Source: Candidatus Shapirobacteria bacterium
Lineage (GTDB): Bacteria > Patescibacteriota > Microgenomatia > UBA12405
DNA: 11,755 bases
NCBI GenBank assembly: GCA_023245435.1
Contig: JAHFKH010000022.1
Coordinates: forward strand, 1-11,755
Direction: 5' to 3'
Notes under the pieces: model-generated
The model's database searches: none
What the model was told of the DNA's origin: nothing
What the model saw: only the letters and a program-made list of their open reading frames with translations
Program-made: the position numbers and the translations under genes
Shown here: one piece after another, positions 6,608-11,755 of the stretch
Position numbering within the stretch: position 1 is the first letter of the stretch
Layout: each line of letters starts with the position of its first letter

Positions 6608-7870
6608 TTAATTTATAACTTCCTCACTCCATACGTCATTTTTTCTAATTTTAAAAGTCATCTTTAGCATTTTCGTTTTGGCTTTTTGCTGTACGATCAA
6701 ATCCTGTGGATTTGATAGTAAATTAACAATAATTTGAGCAATGGCGATTGTCTCTTGTTTATTAAAACCACGAGCAGTTATCCAAGACCCACCCAATCTT
6801 ATTCCGCCGGCAATGTATGGTTTAAATGTTTCTCCAGGGGTGACTTGACGATTGGTTAATATTCCAACACCCTCAAGTAAAGCCTCGGCGTCTTTGCCAG
6901 TTAATCCGAAAACTTTGTAAGTATTTAAGACCATTAAATGAGTATCCGTCCCATTTGATATCATTAACCCAGGATATTTAGAAAATACTTTTTCAAAGGC
7001 TTCCATGTTTTTTGACAAACGGCTTATATAATTTTTAAACCATGGTTTTGAAACATCAAGTAAGCAGTTGGCCATTTCATAAATTCTTCGCAAAGGAACA
7101 CTTGATTGCACTCCAGGATGAACACCTTTATCAATTTGGGCGGATAGTGAATCCTTACACAAGATTATTCCTCCGTGAGGTCCGAGCATGGTTTTATCTA
7201 ATGTCAAAGTAACAACGTCACAGCTAGGGAACGGTGCTGGAAATTTACCTGTGGCTACAAATCCCGCCGGATGTGACAAATCCGCAACAAGATAAGCCCC
7301 GACCTTTTTAGAAATTGATGCTAATTTTTTGAAATTAATTGTTCTGGGATATGACGAAGCTCCGCAAATAATCATTCTTGGTTTAAATTGGATTGCCTGT
7401 TTTTCGATTGATTTATAATCTAACAATCCATCACCACCGACACCATAAAAATCAAAGTTAAAAAATCTTCCAGAAAAATTTATCTTTAATCCATGAGTTA
7501 AATGTCCTCCATCGCTAAATTTCATCGCCAAAATCCTATCTCCATTTTCCAGTAAACCTTGATAAACTGCTTGGTTTGCCTGACTTACAGAATGGGGTTG
7601 AACATTAGCATGATCGGCATTGAATATCGAACAAGCCAGTTTACAGGTAATATCTTCAATTATATTAAATCCTTCTGCCCCAGCATACGGTCGATGTCCC
7701 AATAATCCTTCGGCAATGGCATTATGACGTAAGACTGTGTTAAAAAAGTACTTCAATGGCGTTGGACTAGCAGGAGCAATTAAATTGATAGTTGATAGAT
7801 CATAATTATCTTGTAACTTAGCTGCCTTTATCAATTCTTTTTCTAATTTCAATAATATTTTTTTATTCAT
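6608..7870 (-). CDS. Serine hydroxymethyltransferase-like PLP enzyme (divergent)
   Basis: A 420-residue fold-type I PLP enzyme clearly related to GlyA. Matching landmarks are NVQPHSVSQAN (89-99), GGHLTHG (121-127), VADLSHPAG (195-203), the Schiff-base lysine K226 in LDKTMLGPHGG, and IRLGGSWITARG (357-368), whose R358 corresponds to the substrate carboxylate-binding arginine. The YAGAE motif retains the catalytic Tyr and Glu positions (Y62, E66). Departures from canonical GlyA are obvious: IASEN is replaced by IAPAS, and the His before the lysine is Asp. GlyA normally interconverts serine and glycine with tetrahydrofolate, but relatives act as threonine aldolases, alpha-methylserine transferases or, like LipK, aldehyde transaldolases in nucleoside antibiotic pathways. 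The ATG at 7870 overlaps the end of queC by 8 bp; an upstream TTG at 7885 is less likely. Placement inside a preQ0 operon argues for a specialised role. Confidence 0.75.
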   Translation of the reverse strand: MNKKILLKLEKELIKAAKLQDNYDLSTINLIAPASPTPLKYFFNTVLRHNAIAEGLLGHRPYAGAEGFNIIEDITCKLACSIFNADHANVQPHSVSQANQAVYQGLLENGDRILAMKFSDGGHLTHGLKINFSGRFFNFDFYGVGGDGLLDYKSIEKQAIQFKPRMIICGASSYPRTINFKKLASISKKVGAYLVADLSHPAGFVATGKFPAPFPSCDVVTLTLDKTMLGPHGGIILCKDSLSAQIDKGVHPGVQSSVPLRRIYEMANCLLDVSKPWFKNYISRLSKNMEAFEKVFSKYPGLMISNGTDTHLMVLNTYKVFGLTGKDAEALLEGVGILTNRQVTPGETFKPYIAGGIRLGGSWITARGFNKQETIAIAQIIVNLLSNPQDLIVQQKAKTKMLKMTFKIRKNDVWSEEVIN

Positions 7871-8525
7871 ATTTTTGATAATCAATAGGATCTTGAGAAT
7901 TGTTTAATTTAAAAGCTTCAACTCTGGCGACACAGTTACTACAATGGCCACAAGCCAATTTAGTACCATTGTGGCAAGACCAAGTAAATTCAAAAGGAAC
8001 GCCAAGTTTTGTTCCCACCTTTATTGCTCCTGTTTTGTCAGTATTAGTTAATGGGTGGAATATTTTTACATCTTTTTTTAACATTGTTCCAATTTCCATT
8101 ACTTTTTGGAAAGCATTATGAAATTCAGGACTATTATCTGGACAGATATGATCACCACCAGTCGATCCCATAACTACCAAATCGGCACCCTTAACTTCGG
8201 CCAAGGAAGTGGCAACTGACAAAAATATCGAATTGCGAAATGGCACATACTCAAGCCTAAAGTTCATTTCATCAAGAGGAATGTTTTTATCTAATAACGC
8301 CGATCCTCCAAATTCTTTTATCCAAGGCAAATCTACAACAAACATCTCTTTTACCTTGTAGAAATCTTTTAGTTTACTGACACACCATTCTTCTTTTTCA
8401 ACAGTCTTTTGCCCATATCGAGTAAATAAGAATATTGGTTCATATCCTTGATCTATCACCATTGCGGTAGCGACAGTACTGTCAAGTCCACCACTAATTA
8501 AACAGACCGCTTTTTTATTATCCAT
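7863..8525 (-). CDS. queC: 7-cyano-7-deazaguanine (preQ0) synthase QueC
   Basis: A 220-residue cytoplasmic enzyme of the adenine-nucleotide alpha-hydrolase superfamily that converts 7-carboxy-7-deazaguanine to preQ0 with ATP and ammonia. All hallmarks are present: the PP-loop SGGLDS (11-16), VPFRNSIFLSVA (94-105), the CPDNSPEFHNAF block (128-139), and the zinc site SC...CGHCSNC with C184, C192, C195 and C198. Length is normal. I set the start at ATG 8525 because AAAGGAG lies 8 nt upstream (8534-8540), the only strong Shine-Dalgarno I found in the window, and because the extra upstream residues are not conserved. The start is one base past the queE stop codon, so the two are likely translationally coupled. 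Confidence 0.95.
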   Translation of the reverse strand: MDNKKAVCLISGGLDSTVATAMVIDQGYEPIFLFTRYGQKTVEKEEWCVSKLKDFYKVKEMFVVDLPWIKEFGGSALLDKNIPLDEMNFRLEYVPFRNSIFLSVATSLAEVKGADLVVMGSTGGDHICPDNSPEFHNAFQKVMEIGTMLKKDVKIFHPLTNTDKTGAIKVGTKLGVPFEFTWSCHNGTKLACGHCSNCVARVEAFKLNNSQDPIDYQKYE

Positions 8526-8526
8526 T

Positions 8527-9351
8527 TTATGTTCTCCTTTTTGAACCAAACCATAATAATTGATTCCTGTTTGTTATTCTCCAACCAAGATTAGTAACAT
8601 CTTTTTCTACCGCTTTTAAGTGGCCATTGACCGCTTCAAGTGTAAAACCCTCTGGCATGATTAATATTTTTTCAGCCTTAAGGTTGCACTCAGATACAAT
8701 TAATTTTATTTCTTCAAAATCGCTTACATTATTTACCACAAATTTAAACCAACTGATGGGAAAACTATTTATAGTTCTTAAAACTTCAGATTTATGCCTA
8801 AGCAGTTTTTCATTACCACTGTTTTCAAGTTTTGGAGAGCAATTTATTTGACATTTTGATAATTTTATATCAGGAGTTATGGTTCCATTAGTTTCGATTT
8901 CAAACTGCCAATTCGGCATTTTTTTTACTAATTCAATAATCAAAGTCTGTTGCAATAGTGGCTCACCGCCGGTAATAACCGCTCTTTTCTTTTTTGGATC
9001 AATATCGGCAAATTTTTCATTCCAAGCTTTTTCAATTTCGTTAGTTGTTTTTTCAATTGTCCAATCTTCAGGCTCTGTCCAATATTCTTCTCGACTAGTA
9101 TCCCAAGTATATCCAGTGTCACATTTCCAACCGCCTTTTTGTCCACAATGTAAATTGCAAAATTGTAACCTAAAAAATACTGCGGGGCATCCTGCACTCC
9201 CACCTTCTTTTTCAAATAAACCTTCTCCTTGTAAAGTTGCAAAAACTTTATCACCACTAACTTTAAAACATCTTTGTTTAATCGCTATGTTTTGCCTTTC
9301 TTTTTCTGATGGTTGATATTGATTATTTGTCATCTCGGTTACAAACAACAT
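8527..9351 (-). CDS. queE: 7-carboxy-7-deazaguanine synthase QueE (radical SAM)
   Basis: A 274-residue radical SAM enzyme that rearranges 6-carboxy-5,6,7,8-tetrahydropterin to 7-carboxy-7-deazaguanine, step 3 of preQ0 formation. Evidence is the substrate-site motif ATLQGEG (38-44), the cluster-binding region FFRLQFCNLHC to KCDTGYTWD (59-84), and ITGGEPLLQQ (126-135). The cysteines C65, C69 and C77 are spaced CX3CX7C; the classical radical SAM motif is CX3CX2C, and some QueE proteins use CX14CX2C, so the 4Fe-4S loop here has about five extra residues (QKGGW). The length is at the upper end for the family, with an extended N terminus. The start could be ATG 9351 or ATG 9333; neither has a good ribosome-binding site, and both overlap the end of queD. 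Confidence 0.92.
   Translation of the reverse strand: MLFVTEMTNNQYQPSEKERQNIAIKQRCFKVSGDKVFATLQGEGLFEKEGGSAGCPAVFFRLQFCNLHCGQKGGWKCDTGYTWDTSREEYWTEPEDWTIEKTTNEIEKAWNEKFADIDPKKKRAVITGGEPLLQQTLIIELVKKMPNWQFEIETNGTITPDIKLSKCQINCSPKLENSGNEKLLRHKSEVLRTINSFPISWFKFVVNNVSDFEEIKLIVSECNLKAEKILIMPEGFTLEAVNGHLKAVEKDVTNLGWRITNRNQLLWFGSKRRT
8534..8540 (-). promoter_or_regulatory. Shine-Dalgarno sequence of queC (AAAGGAG)
   Basis: AAAGGAG on the minus strand is 8 nt from the ATG at 8525, which decides the queC start. It lies within the last codons of queE. Other genes here lack such a site, so queC may be translated more strongly than its neighbours. Confidence 0.7.
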
Positions 9352-9772
9352 AACCTGTGGGTGTTTCCCATAGCCTTATTGATTTAAGTTTTAATCCTGT
9401 TTTAAAAACATCAGTATATTTATCGTCAAGTTGGACAAATACCCACTTGGCTATATTTTCTGCAGTTGAGGTAAAAGGGACAACAATTTTTTTTAATTCA
9501 GGGTTTTCTTTAAAAAAATTAACTAATTTTTCATCTTTTTCCCAAACCATAAAACCGTGATCTAAAATATCATGAACATATTTCATAGCAATGCTTTTGA
9601 CATCAGCAAAATCAAGTACCATACCCTCGCTTGAATTACCAACTTCAGAAATAATATCTCCTTCAAGAGAAACTTCCATTTTATATCTGTGTCCGTGGAT
9701 ATTTTTACATTTTGAATTATGGTTTAGTACCCGATGTCCCATGTCCCATTCGATTTGTTTGACAATAATCAT
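9323..9772 (-). CDS. queD: 6-carboxy-5,6,7,8-tetrahydropterin synthase QueD
   Basis: A 149-residue member of the 6-pyruvoyl-tetrahydropterin synthase family, normally a zinc-dependent tunnel-fold oligomer that converts dihydroneopterin triphosphate to 6-carboxytetrahydropterin. The QueD signature CxxxHGH is present as C22-KNI-H26-G-H28; with H13 this supplies the zinc-binding histidines and the catalytic cysteine. The D71-H72 pair (DILDHGF) and E136 (LWETPTG) match the remaining catalytic and pterin-anchoring positions. Its ATG overlaps the folE TGA stop in an ATGA arrangement, and its end overlaps queE, so it is tightly coupled within the operon. The neighbours make QueD much more likely than a true pyruvoyl-tetrahydropterin synthase. 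Confidence 0.93.
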   Translation of the reverse strand: MIIVKQIEWDMGHRVLNHNSKCKNIHGHRYKMEVSLEGDIISEVGNSSEGMVLDFADVKSIAMKYVHDILDHGFMVWEKDEKLVNFFKENPELKKIVVPFTSTAENIAKWVFVQLDDKYTDVFKTGLKLKSIRLWETPTGYVVCNRDDK

Positions 9773-10350
9773 ATTTTTTTGTTCAATAAATAATTGTCTA
9801 TGTCACGATAAAACTGAGTAATAAGAAAACTGTCTGTCTTTAATTTGTTTTTAAAAACGCTAGTTGTTGTAATAAAACCTTTCTTTTTTATACCTCGCAT
9901 ACTGACACATAAATGTTCAGCCTCAACTACAACAGCTAAACCTTGGGGGTGCATATTTTCTTCAATCGCCTCAGCTATTTGATGGGTAATATTTTCTTGC
10001 GTCTGAAGCCTTCGAGTAAACACTTCAACAATTCTGGCAAATTTTGAAAGTCCTAAAACTTTTCCATTAGGAATATATCCAATATGTACTTTTCCAAAAA
10101 AAGGTATCATGTGGTGCTCACAAAGACTGTAGAAATCAATATTACTAACCGTCACCAAATCGTGATATCCGTTACTATCAAACAATTTAAAATGCTTTTT
10201 AGGATTTTCACTATATCCGCTCAATAATTCACCATACATTCTGATTACACGAGCAGGAGTTTCTTTTAAACCATCACGTTCAGTATTCTCACCAAAATAT
10301 TCGAGTAAATTCTCGACTTTTTTCTCTATACAAAAATCTTTTTGTTTCAT
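9769..10350 (-). CDS. folE: GTP cyclohydrolase I (zinc type), first gene of the preQ0 operon
   Basis: A 193-residue FolE1-type enzyme that turns GTP into dihydroneopterin triphosphate, the entry point to both folate and preQ0. Motifs include RDGLKETPARV (25-35), SLCEHHMIPFFGKVHIGYIP (75-94) with zinc ligands C77 and H80, GLSKFARIVE (100-109), RLQTQENIT (114-122), and EAEHLCVSMRG (143-153) with the third zinc ligand C148. Length is normal for bacterial FolE1. I chose ATG 10350: a 15-residue upstream extension from a TTG would run through a strongly structured leader and adds no conserved sequence. As the first operon gene, next to queD, it most likely feeds preQ0 synthesis. Its start codon abuts the 3' strand of the last stem in the leader RNA, suggesting translational control. 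Confidence 0.95.
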   Translation of the reverse strand: MKQKDFCIEKKVENLLEYFGENTERDGLKETPARVIRMYGELLSGYSENPKKHFKLFDSNGYHDLVTVSNIDFYSLCEHHMIPFFGKVHIGYIPNGKVLGLSKFARIVEVFTRRLQTQENITHQIAEAIEENMHPQGLAVVVEAEHLCVSMRGIKKKGFITTTSVFKNKLKTDSFLITQFYRDIDNYLLNKKI

Positions 10351-10390
10351 GCAGGTTTTATGGCTCACCGTGGGTGAGGTCCTGCTACCG
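10351..10390 (-). ncRNA. Leader RNA unit 2: pseudoknot-capable fold abutting folE start (candidate riboswitch)
   Basis: Read on the minus strand: GGU (10389-10387), GCAGG (10385-10381), a hairpin CUCACC-CAC-GGUGAG (10378-10364), CC(A), an A-rich linker, then CCUGC (10355-10351). GCAGG pairs fully with CCUGC, enclosing the hairpin. GG can pair with CC after the hairpin to make an H-type pseudoknot, although this helix is only 2-3 bp. CCUGC touches the AUG at 10350, so forming the stem would hide the ribosome-entry region. The layout equals unit 1 with different bases in the stems. Ligand is not determined; a deazapurine or folate is suggested by the operon. Confidence 0.6.
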
Positions 10391-10440
10391 TGCAAGGTTT
10401 AATGGTCTGGCTCGTTATGTCCAGGTTGCCTTGCTACCAT
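10391..10440 (-). ncRNA. Leader RNA unit 1: pseudoknot-capable fold (tandem partner of unit 2)
   Basis: On the minus strand: AUGGU (10440-10436), GCAAGG (10434-10429), hairpin CUGG-loop-CCAG (10424-10407), ACCAU (10406-10402), linker UAAA, CCUUGC (10397-10392). GCAAGG pairs with CCUUGC and AUGGU with ACCAU, giving a complete H-type pseudoknot with an internal hairpin. It shares the unpaired core GGUAGCA and the CCAU(A)AA linker with unit 2, while the helices differ but keep pairing. It begins about 6 nt after the predicted transcription start. Confidence 0.6.
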
Positions 10441-10452
10441 GTAGTTATGTAG

Positions 10453-10480
10453 AATATATCACTAATAATTAAAATGTCTA
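10453..10480 (-). promoter_or_regulatory. Promoter of the folE-que operon
   Basis: On the minus strand, TAGACA (10480-10475) is separated by 16 bp from TATATT (10458-10453), a good housekeeping-type promoter. Transcription should begin near 10446, so the RNA would open almost directly with leader unit 1. The promoter lies inside the inferred island, about 20 bp from the right repeat, so the operon carries its own expression signals. Confidence 0.65.
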
Positions 10481-10501
10481 GAGGTATAGTTGAAATTTCT
10501 T

Positions 10502-10615
10502 AAACTTTTACGAAATGATACCGGCAAAGAGAACTAGAGAAATCATACCGATAGTGTGGGAGAAAAGGGAGACGGTAATAAATCGGCCGATAGTCATGGC
10601 CGAGATTCCCATCAG
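10502..10615. repeat. Right copy of 114-bp direct repeat (candidate right attachment site)
   Basis: Direct repeat of 2954-3067 with 4 mismatches. It covers the last 35 codons, the stop and 6 bp beyond the VTT-like gene, which is intact here. The match starts within AT-rich leader-side DNA of the island and ends inside the gene. Three mismatches are silent in that gene and one changes Val to Ile. Confidence 0.9.
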
Positions 10616-11053
10616 ACTGACGCCTAGCTCGTCGGGTAAAGGTGAAGCAATAATCAATGCTCCAATAACCGGGAGAGTCCAAGAAAAATAACGGGTGTGA
10701 AGAATTTTTTTGAGGTGATGTTGTCTTAAAAATTTTTCATAAACTGGGGTTATTTCATCGGCGACTTTATCTTTGACAAAAAGAAAAATTAAAAGATCGG
10801 CAGAAACTGCGCCGAGAGCACCAAAAAAAATTAGAGATAATGGATTAAGAGTATTGGAAAGATGGATAAGTAATAAACCACCGGTGGCAACGGTAAAAGT
10901 TGAGGCAAAAAGCATACCAGAAAAAAAGGCGCCTACAAATCCCAAACCGCCAATAAATTTTACTATTTCACTAAAAAATGGCAGACGAGAAATAACTATG
11001 GCGGAAATTAAGCCACAAGTAAGTAAAATTAAATTGTGATGATGTTTGTGCAC
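10508..11053 (-). CDS. Small VTT/DedA-like integral membrane protein
   Basis: A 181-residue membrane protein with about five to six hydrophobic segments and a histidine-rich cytoplasmic N terminus (MHKHHHN). The glycine-rich segment GFVGAFFSGMLFASTFTVATG (about 38-58) and the loop ASPLPDELGVSLMGIS (136-151), with a conserved-looking Pro-Asp-Glu, resemble VTT/SNARE-associated (DedA-type) proteins and related small membrane proteins in Patescibacteria; these have been linked to lipid scrambling or transport. The assignment rests on general pattern and is moderate. The start is GTG with TATAAT ending 6 nt upstream (11060-11065), although it could also be read through from the gene 7 bp upstream. 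Its last 35 codons are the right direct repeat, so the present 3' end may have been supplied by the island. Confidence 0.6.
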   Translation of the reverse strand: MHKHHHNLILLTCGLISAIVISRLPFFSEIVKFIGGLGFVGAFFSGMLFASTFTVATGGLLLIHLSNTLNPLSLIFFGALGAVSADLLIFLFVKDKVADEITPVYEKFLRQHHLKKILHTRYFSWTLPVIGALIIASPLPDELGVSLMGISAMTIGRFITVSLFSHTIGMISLVLFAGIIS

Positions 11054-11060
11054 TAATTAA

Positions 11061-11582
11061 TTATAGAGTAAAAGCGAACTTAAAAATTAGGGTAATAAGA
11101 AGAACTAAACCGACGGGAAAGACGACTTTTGAATAAGGAAATAGGGCACGACCCTCATTTTTGTACTTGGTAAAACCATAAATAAAATTGCCAACAAACA
11201 TAACAATCATACCTAAGGTTTGGCCAAAAATTATTTTGTCGATACCCAATAATTGGTTTTTGGGGTGCATTAACTGGCCAGTAGTTTTGAAATAAATTAA
11301 GGTAGTTGCAAACAATAAAAAGGATAAAACCCAAGGATTGCCAAGAATTTTCAGTTTAGAGTTACGAGTTACGAGTTTGGGGGCAAGGTAAAAGGCTATG
11401 GCGGTATTTAGGGCAGAAATCCAAATAGAAACGAGTAAATCATCGACCCCAAGTTTTTTGGCGAGTAACATTCCCCCGCCAACAGTAACTATACAAACAG
11501 GACATTGGGCCGCAACAGGTTGCGGAAAAAACAATTTCCAAAAAACAATTTCCAAAAAAGAAAAAGATAATAATTTTTTCAT
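11061..11582 (-). CDS. CPVC-containing membrane protein of unknown function
   Basis: A 173-residue protein when started at ATG 11582. It opens with a signal-type sequence (MKKLLSFSF, hydrophobic stretch, then PVAAQ), immediately followed by CPVCIVTVGGGMLLAKKLGVDDL, so the CPVC motif would sit at the outer face of the membrane near the first helix. Three or four further membrane segments follow. The C-x-x-C could be a redox pair or bind a soft metal such as copper. I cannot name a characterised family. The gene is divergent from a membrane-anchored gene across a CopY/BlaI-type operator, which makes metal- or stress-responsive control plausible. A TTG at 11597 would extend it by five residues but would overlap the -10. 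The VTT-like gene lies 7 bp downstream, probably in the same transcript. Confidence 0.65.
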   Translation of the reverse strand: MKKLLSFSFLEIVFWKLFFPQPVAAQCPVCIVTVGGGMLLAKKLGVDDLLVSIWISALNTAIAFYLAPKLVTRNSKLKILGNPWVLSFLLFATTLIYFKTTGQLMHPKNQLLGIDKIIFGQTLGMIVMFVGNFIYGFTKYKNEGRALFPYSKVVFPVGLVLLITLIFKFAFTL

Positions 11583-11587
11583 ATAAA

Positions 11588-11616
11588 ATTGTAACAAATA
11601 AATTTAAATAACTACA
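11588..11616 (-). promoter_or_regulatory. Promoter of the CPVC membrane protein gene
   Basis: TACAAT (11593-11588, minus strand) ends 5 nt before the ATG at 11582. At a 17-bp spacing lies TGTAGT (11616-11611), a poor -35 that is also half of the operator palindrome. Transcription is expected to start at or beside the start codon. Confidence 0.45.
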
Positions 11617-11624
11617 GGTGTAGT
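11611..11624. promoter_or_regulatory. CopY/BlaI-type operator (cop-box-like palindrome)
   Basis: ACTACAGGTGTAGT is a palindrome of two 6-bp arms around GG. Its core TACAGGTGTAG fits the published cop box consensus KACANNYGTMK bound by CopY-type repressors, and the arms resemble the TACA/TGTA half-sites of BlaI/MecI. It overlaps the -35 position of the minus-strand gene and lies just upstream of the putative -10 of the plus-strand gene, so one repressor could control both. The repressor gene is not in this window. Confidence 0.55.
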
Positions 11625-11684
11625 AATTATGATATTATTAATTAATATGAAAAACAATGAAATAAAAATAGTTTTGGTGGGGTT

Positions 11685-11755
11685 ATGGCAATTGTATTAA
11701 CAATTGTTGGTTTAGTAGGCACGAGTGGTTATTTTTATGGAAAAAATAGTAATGT
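11685..11755 (+). CDS. Start of a membrane-anchored protein (runs off the window)
   Basis: From ATG 11685 the frame is open to the window end and encodes MAIVLTIVGLVGTSGYFYGK and a few more residues, a typical N-terminal membrane anchor. The start is doubtful: an ATG at 11647 begins another frame (MKNNEIKIVLVGLW) that stops at 11698-11700, yet its residues would make a natural charged N terminus for the same anchor if joined by a frameshift near the GGGG at 11679-11682. The GGTGGGG before 11685 is too close to act as a normal ribosome-binding site. The gene diverges from the CPVC protein across the cop-box-like operator. Function unknown. Confidence 0.4.
   Translation, partial: MAIVLTIVGLVGTSGYFYGKNSN

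Larger units (their letters stand above)
3068..10501. mobile_element. Putative genomic island carrying preQ0 operon and twin rRNA methylases
   Basis: The segment between the direct repeats contains nine genes in two transcription units and nothing resembling the flanking genes. Both outer flanks fit together: deleting 3068-10501 plus one repeat restores a convergent MFS/VTT gene pair overlapping by about 30 bp. The long duplication of a gene 3' end is typical of site-specific integration that rebuilds the target gene, as known for e14 and phage 21 at icd in Escherichia coli. No integrase, transposase, plasmid or transfer gene is visible inside, so the element would be non-autonomous or decayed. 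Other explanations are homologous recombination with a relative or a past duplication. Confidence 0.6.

Noticed and set aside
8879..9316. Long plus-strand frame opposite queE
   Set aside because: It is the antisense of a well-conserved enzyme gene; its composition follows from the queE codons and it has no start signals.
10351..10395. Upstream extension of folE by 15 codons from a TTG
   Set aside because: The added residues are not like the FolE N terminus, and the stretch is occupied by a strong hairpin and stem that fit a leader RNA better.
10351..10440. The leader as two transcription terminators
   Set aside because: Neither stem is followed by a U-run before folE, and the same shared unpaired core in both units points to a structured sensor instead.

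Overview
The window is AT-rich bacterial DNA with tightly packed genes, mostly short leaders and almost no Shine-Dalgarno sequences. The small conserved families at both ends, several promoters that sit almost on the start codon, and divergent versions of household enzymes suggest a Patescibacteria (Candidate Phyla Radiation) genome. This is inference, held at moderate confidence. TGA is used as a normal stop in at least two genes, which argues against the recoded Gracilibacteria and Absconditabacteria groups.

Left flank (1-2989): the 3' part of an oligoendopeptidase F-type M3 peptidase, a Crp/Fnr-type regulator, a convergent helical protein of unknown function, a small REP-like double hairpin, and an MFS transporter. 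Right flank (10502-11755): a VTT/DedA-like membrane protein and a CPVC-containing membrane protein, both on the minus strand, then a CopY/BlaI-type operator and the first codons of a divergent membrane-anchored gene.

Between the flanks lies a segment of about 7.4 kb (3068-10501) bounded by a 114-bp direct repeat with 4 mismatches (2954-3067 and 10502-10615). The repeat is the 3' end of the VTT-like gene. The left copy is only that tail, overlapping the end of the MFS gene, while the right copy belongs to the intact gene. Removing the segment and one repeat would leave the MFS and VTT genes directly convergent. The simplest reading is an integrated genomic island whose target is a protein-coding gene, but no recombinase is visible in the window.

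The island has two arms. On the plus strand are two tandem, divergent KsgA/Erm-type rRNA adenine dimethyltransferases. On the minus strand is one seven-gene operon with its own promoter: folE, queD, queE and queC (the complete GTP to preQ0 route), then a divergent serine hydroxymethyltransferase-like PLP enzyme, a small class I methyltransferase and a glycosyltransferase-like protein. The operon leader can fold as two tandem, covarying, pseudoknot-capable RNA units, the second of which ends against the folE start codon; this is a strong riboswitch candidate. No QueF, Tgt, QueA or DpdA is present, so the fate of preQ0 is open. Linkage to three tailoring-type enzymes and two possible ribosome-protection methylases makes a 7-deazapurine natural product, or an unusual nucleic acid modification, an attractive but unproven hypothesis.
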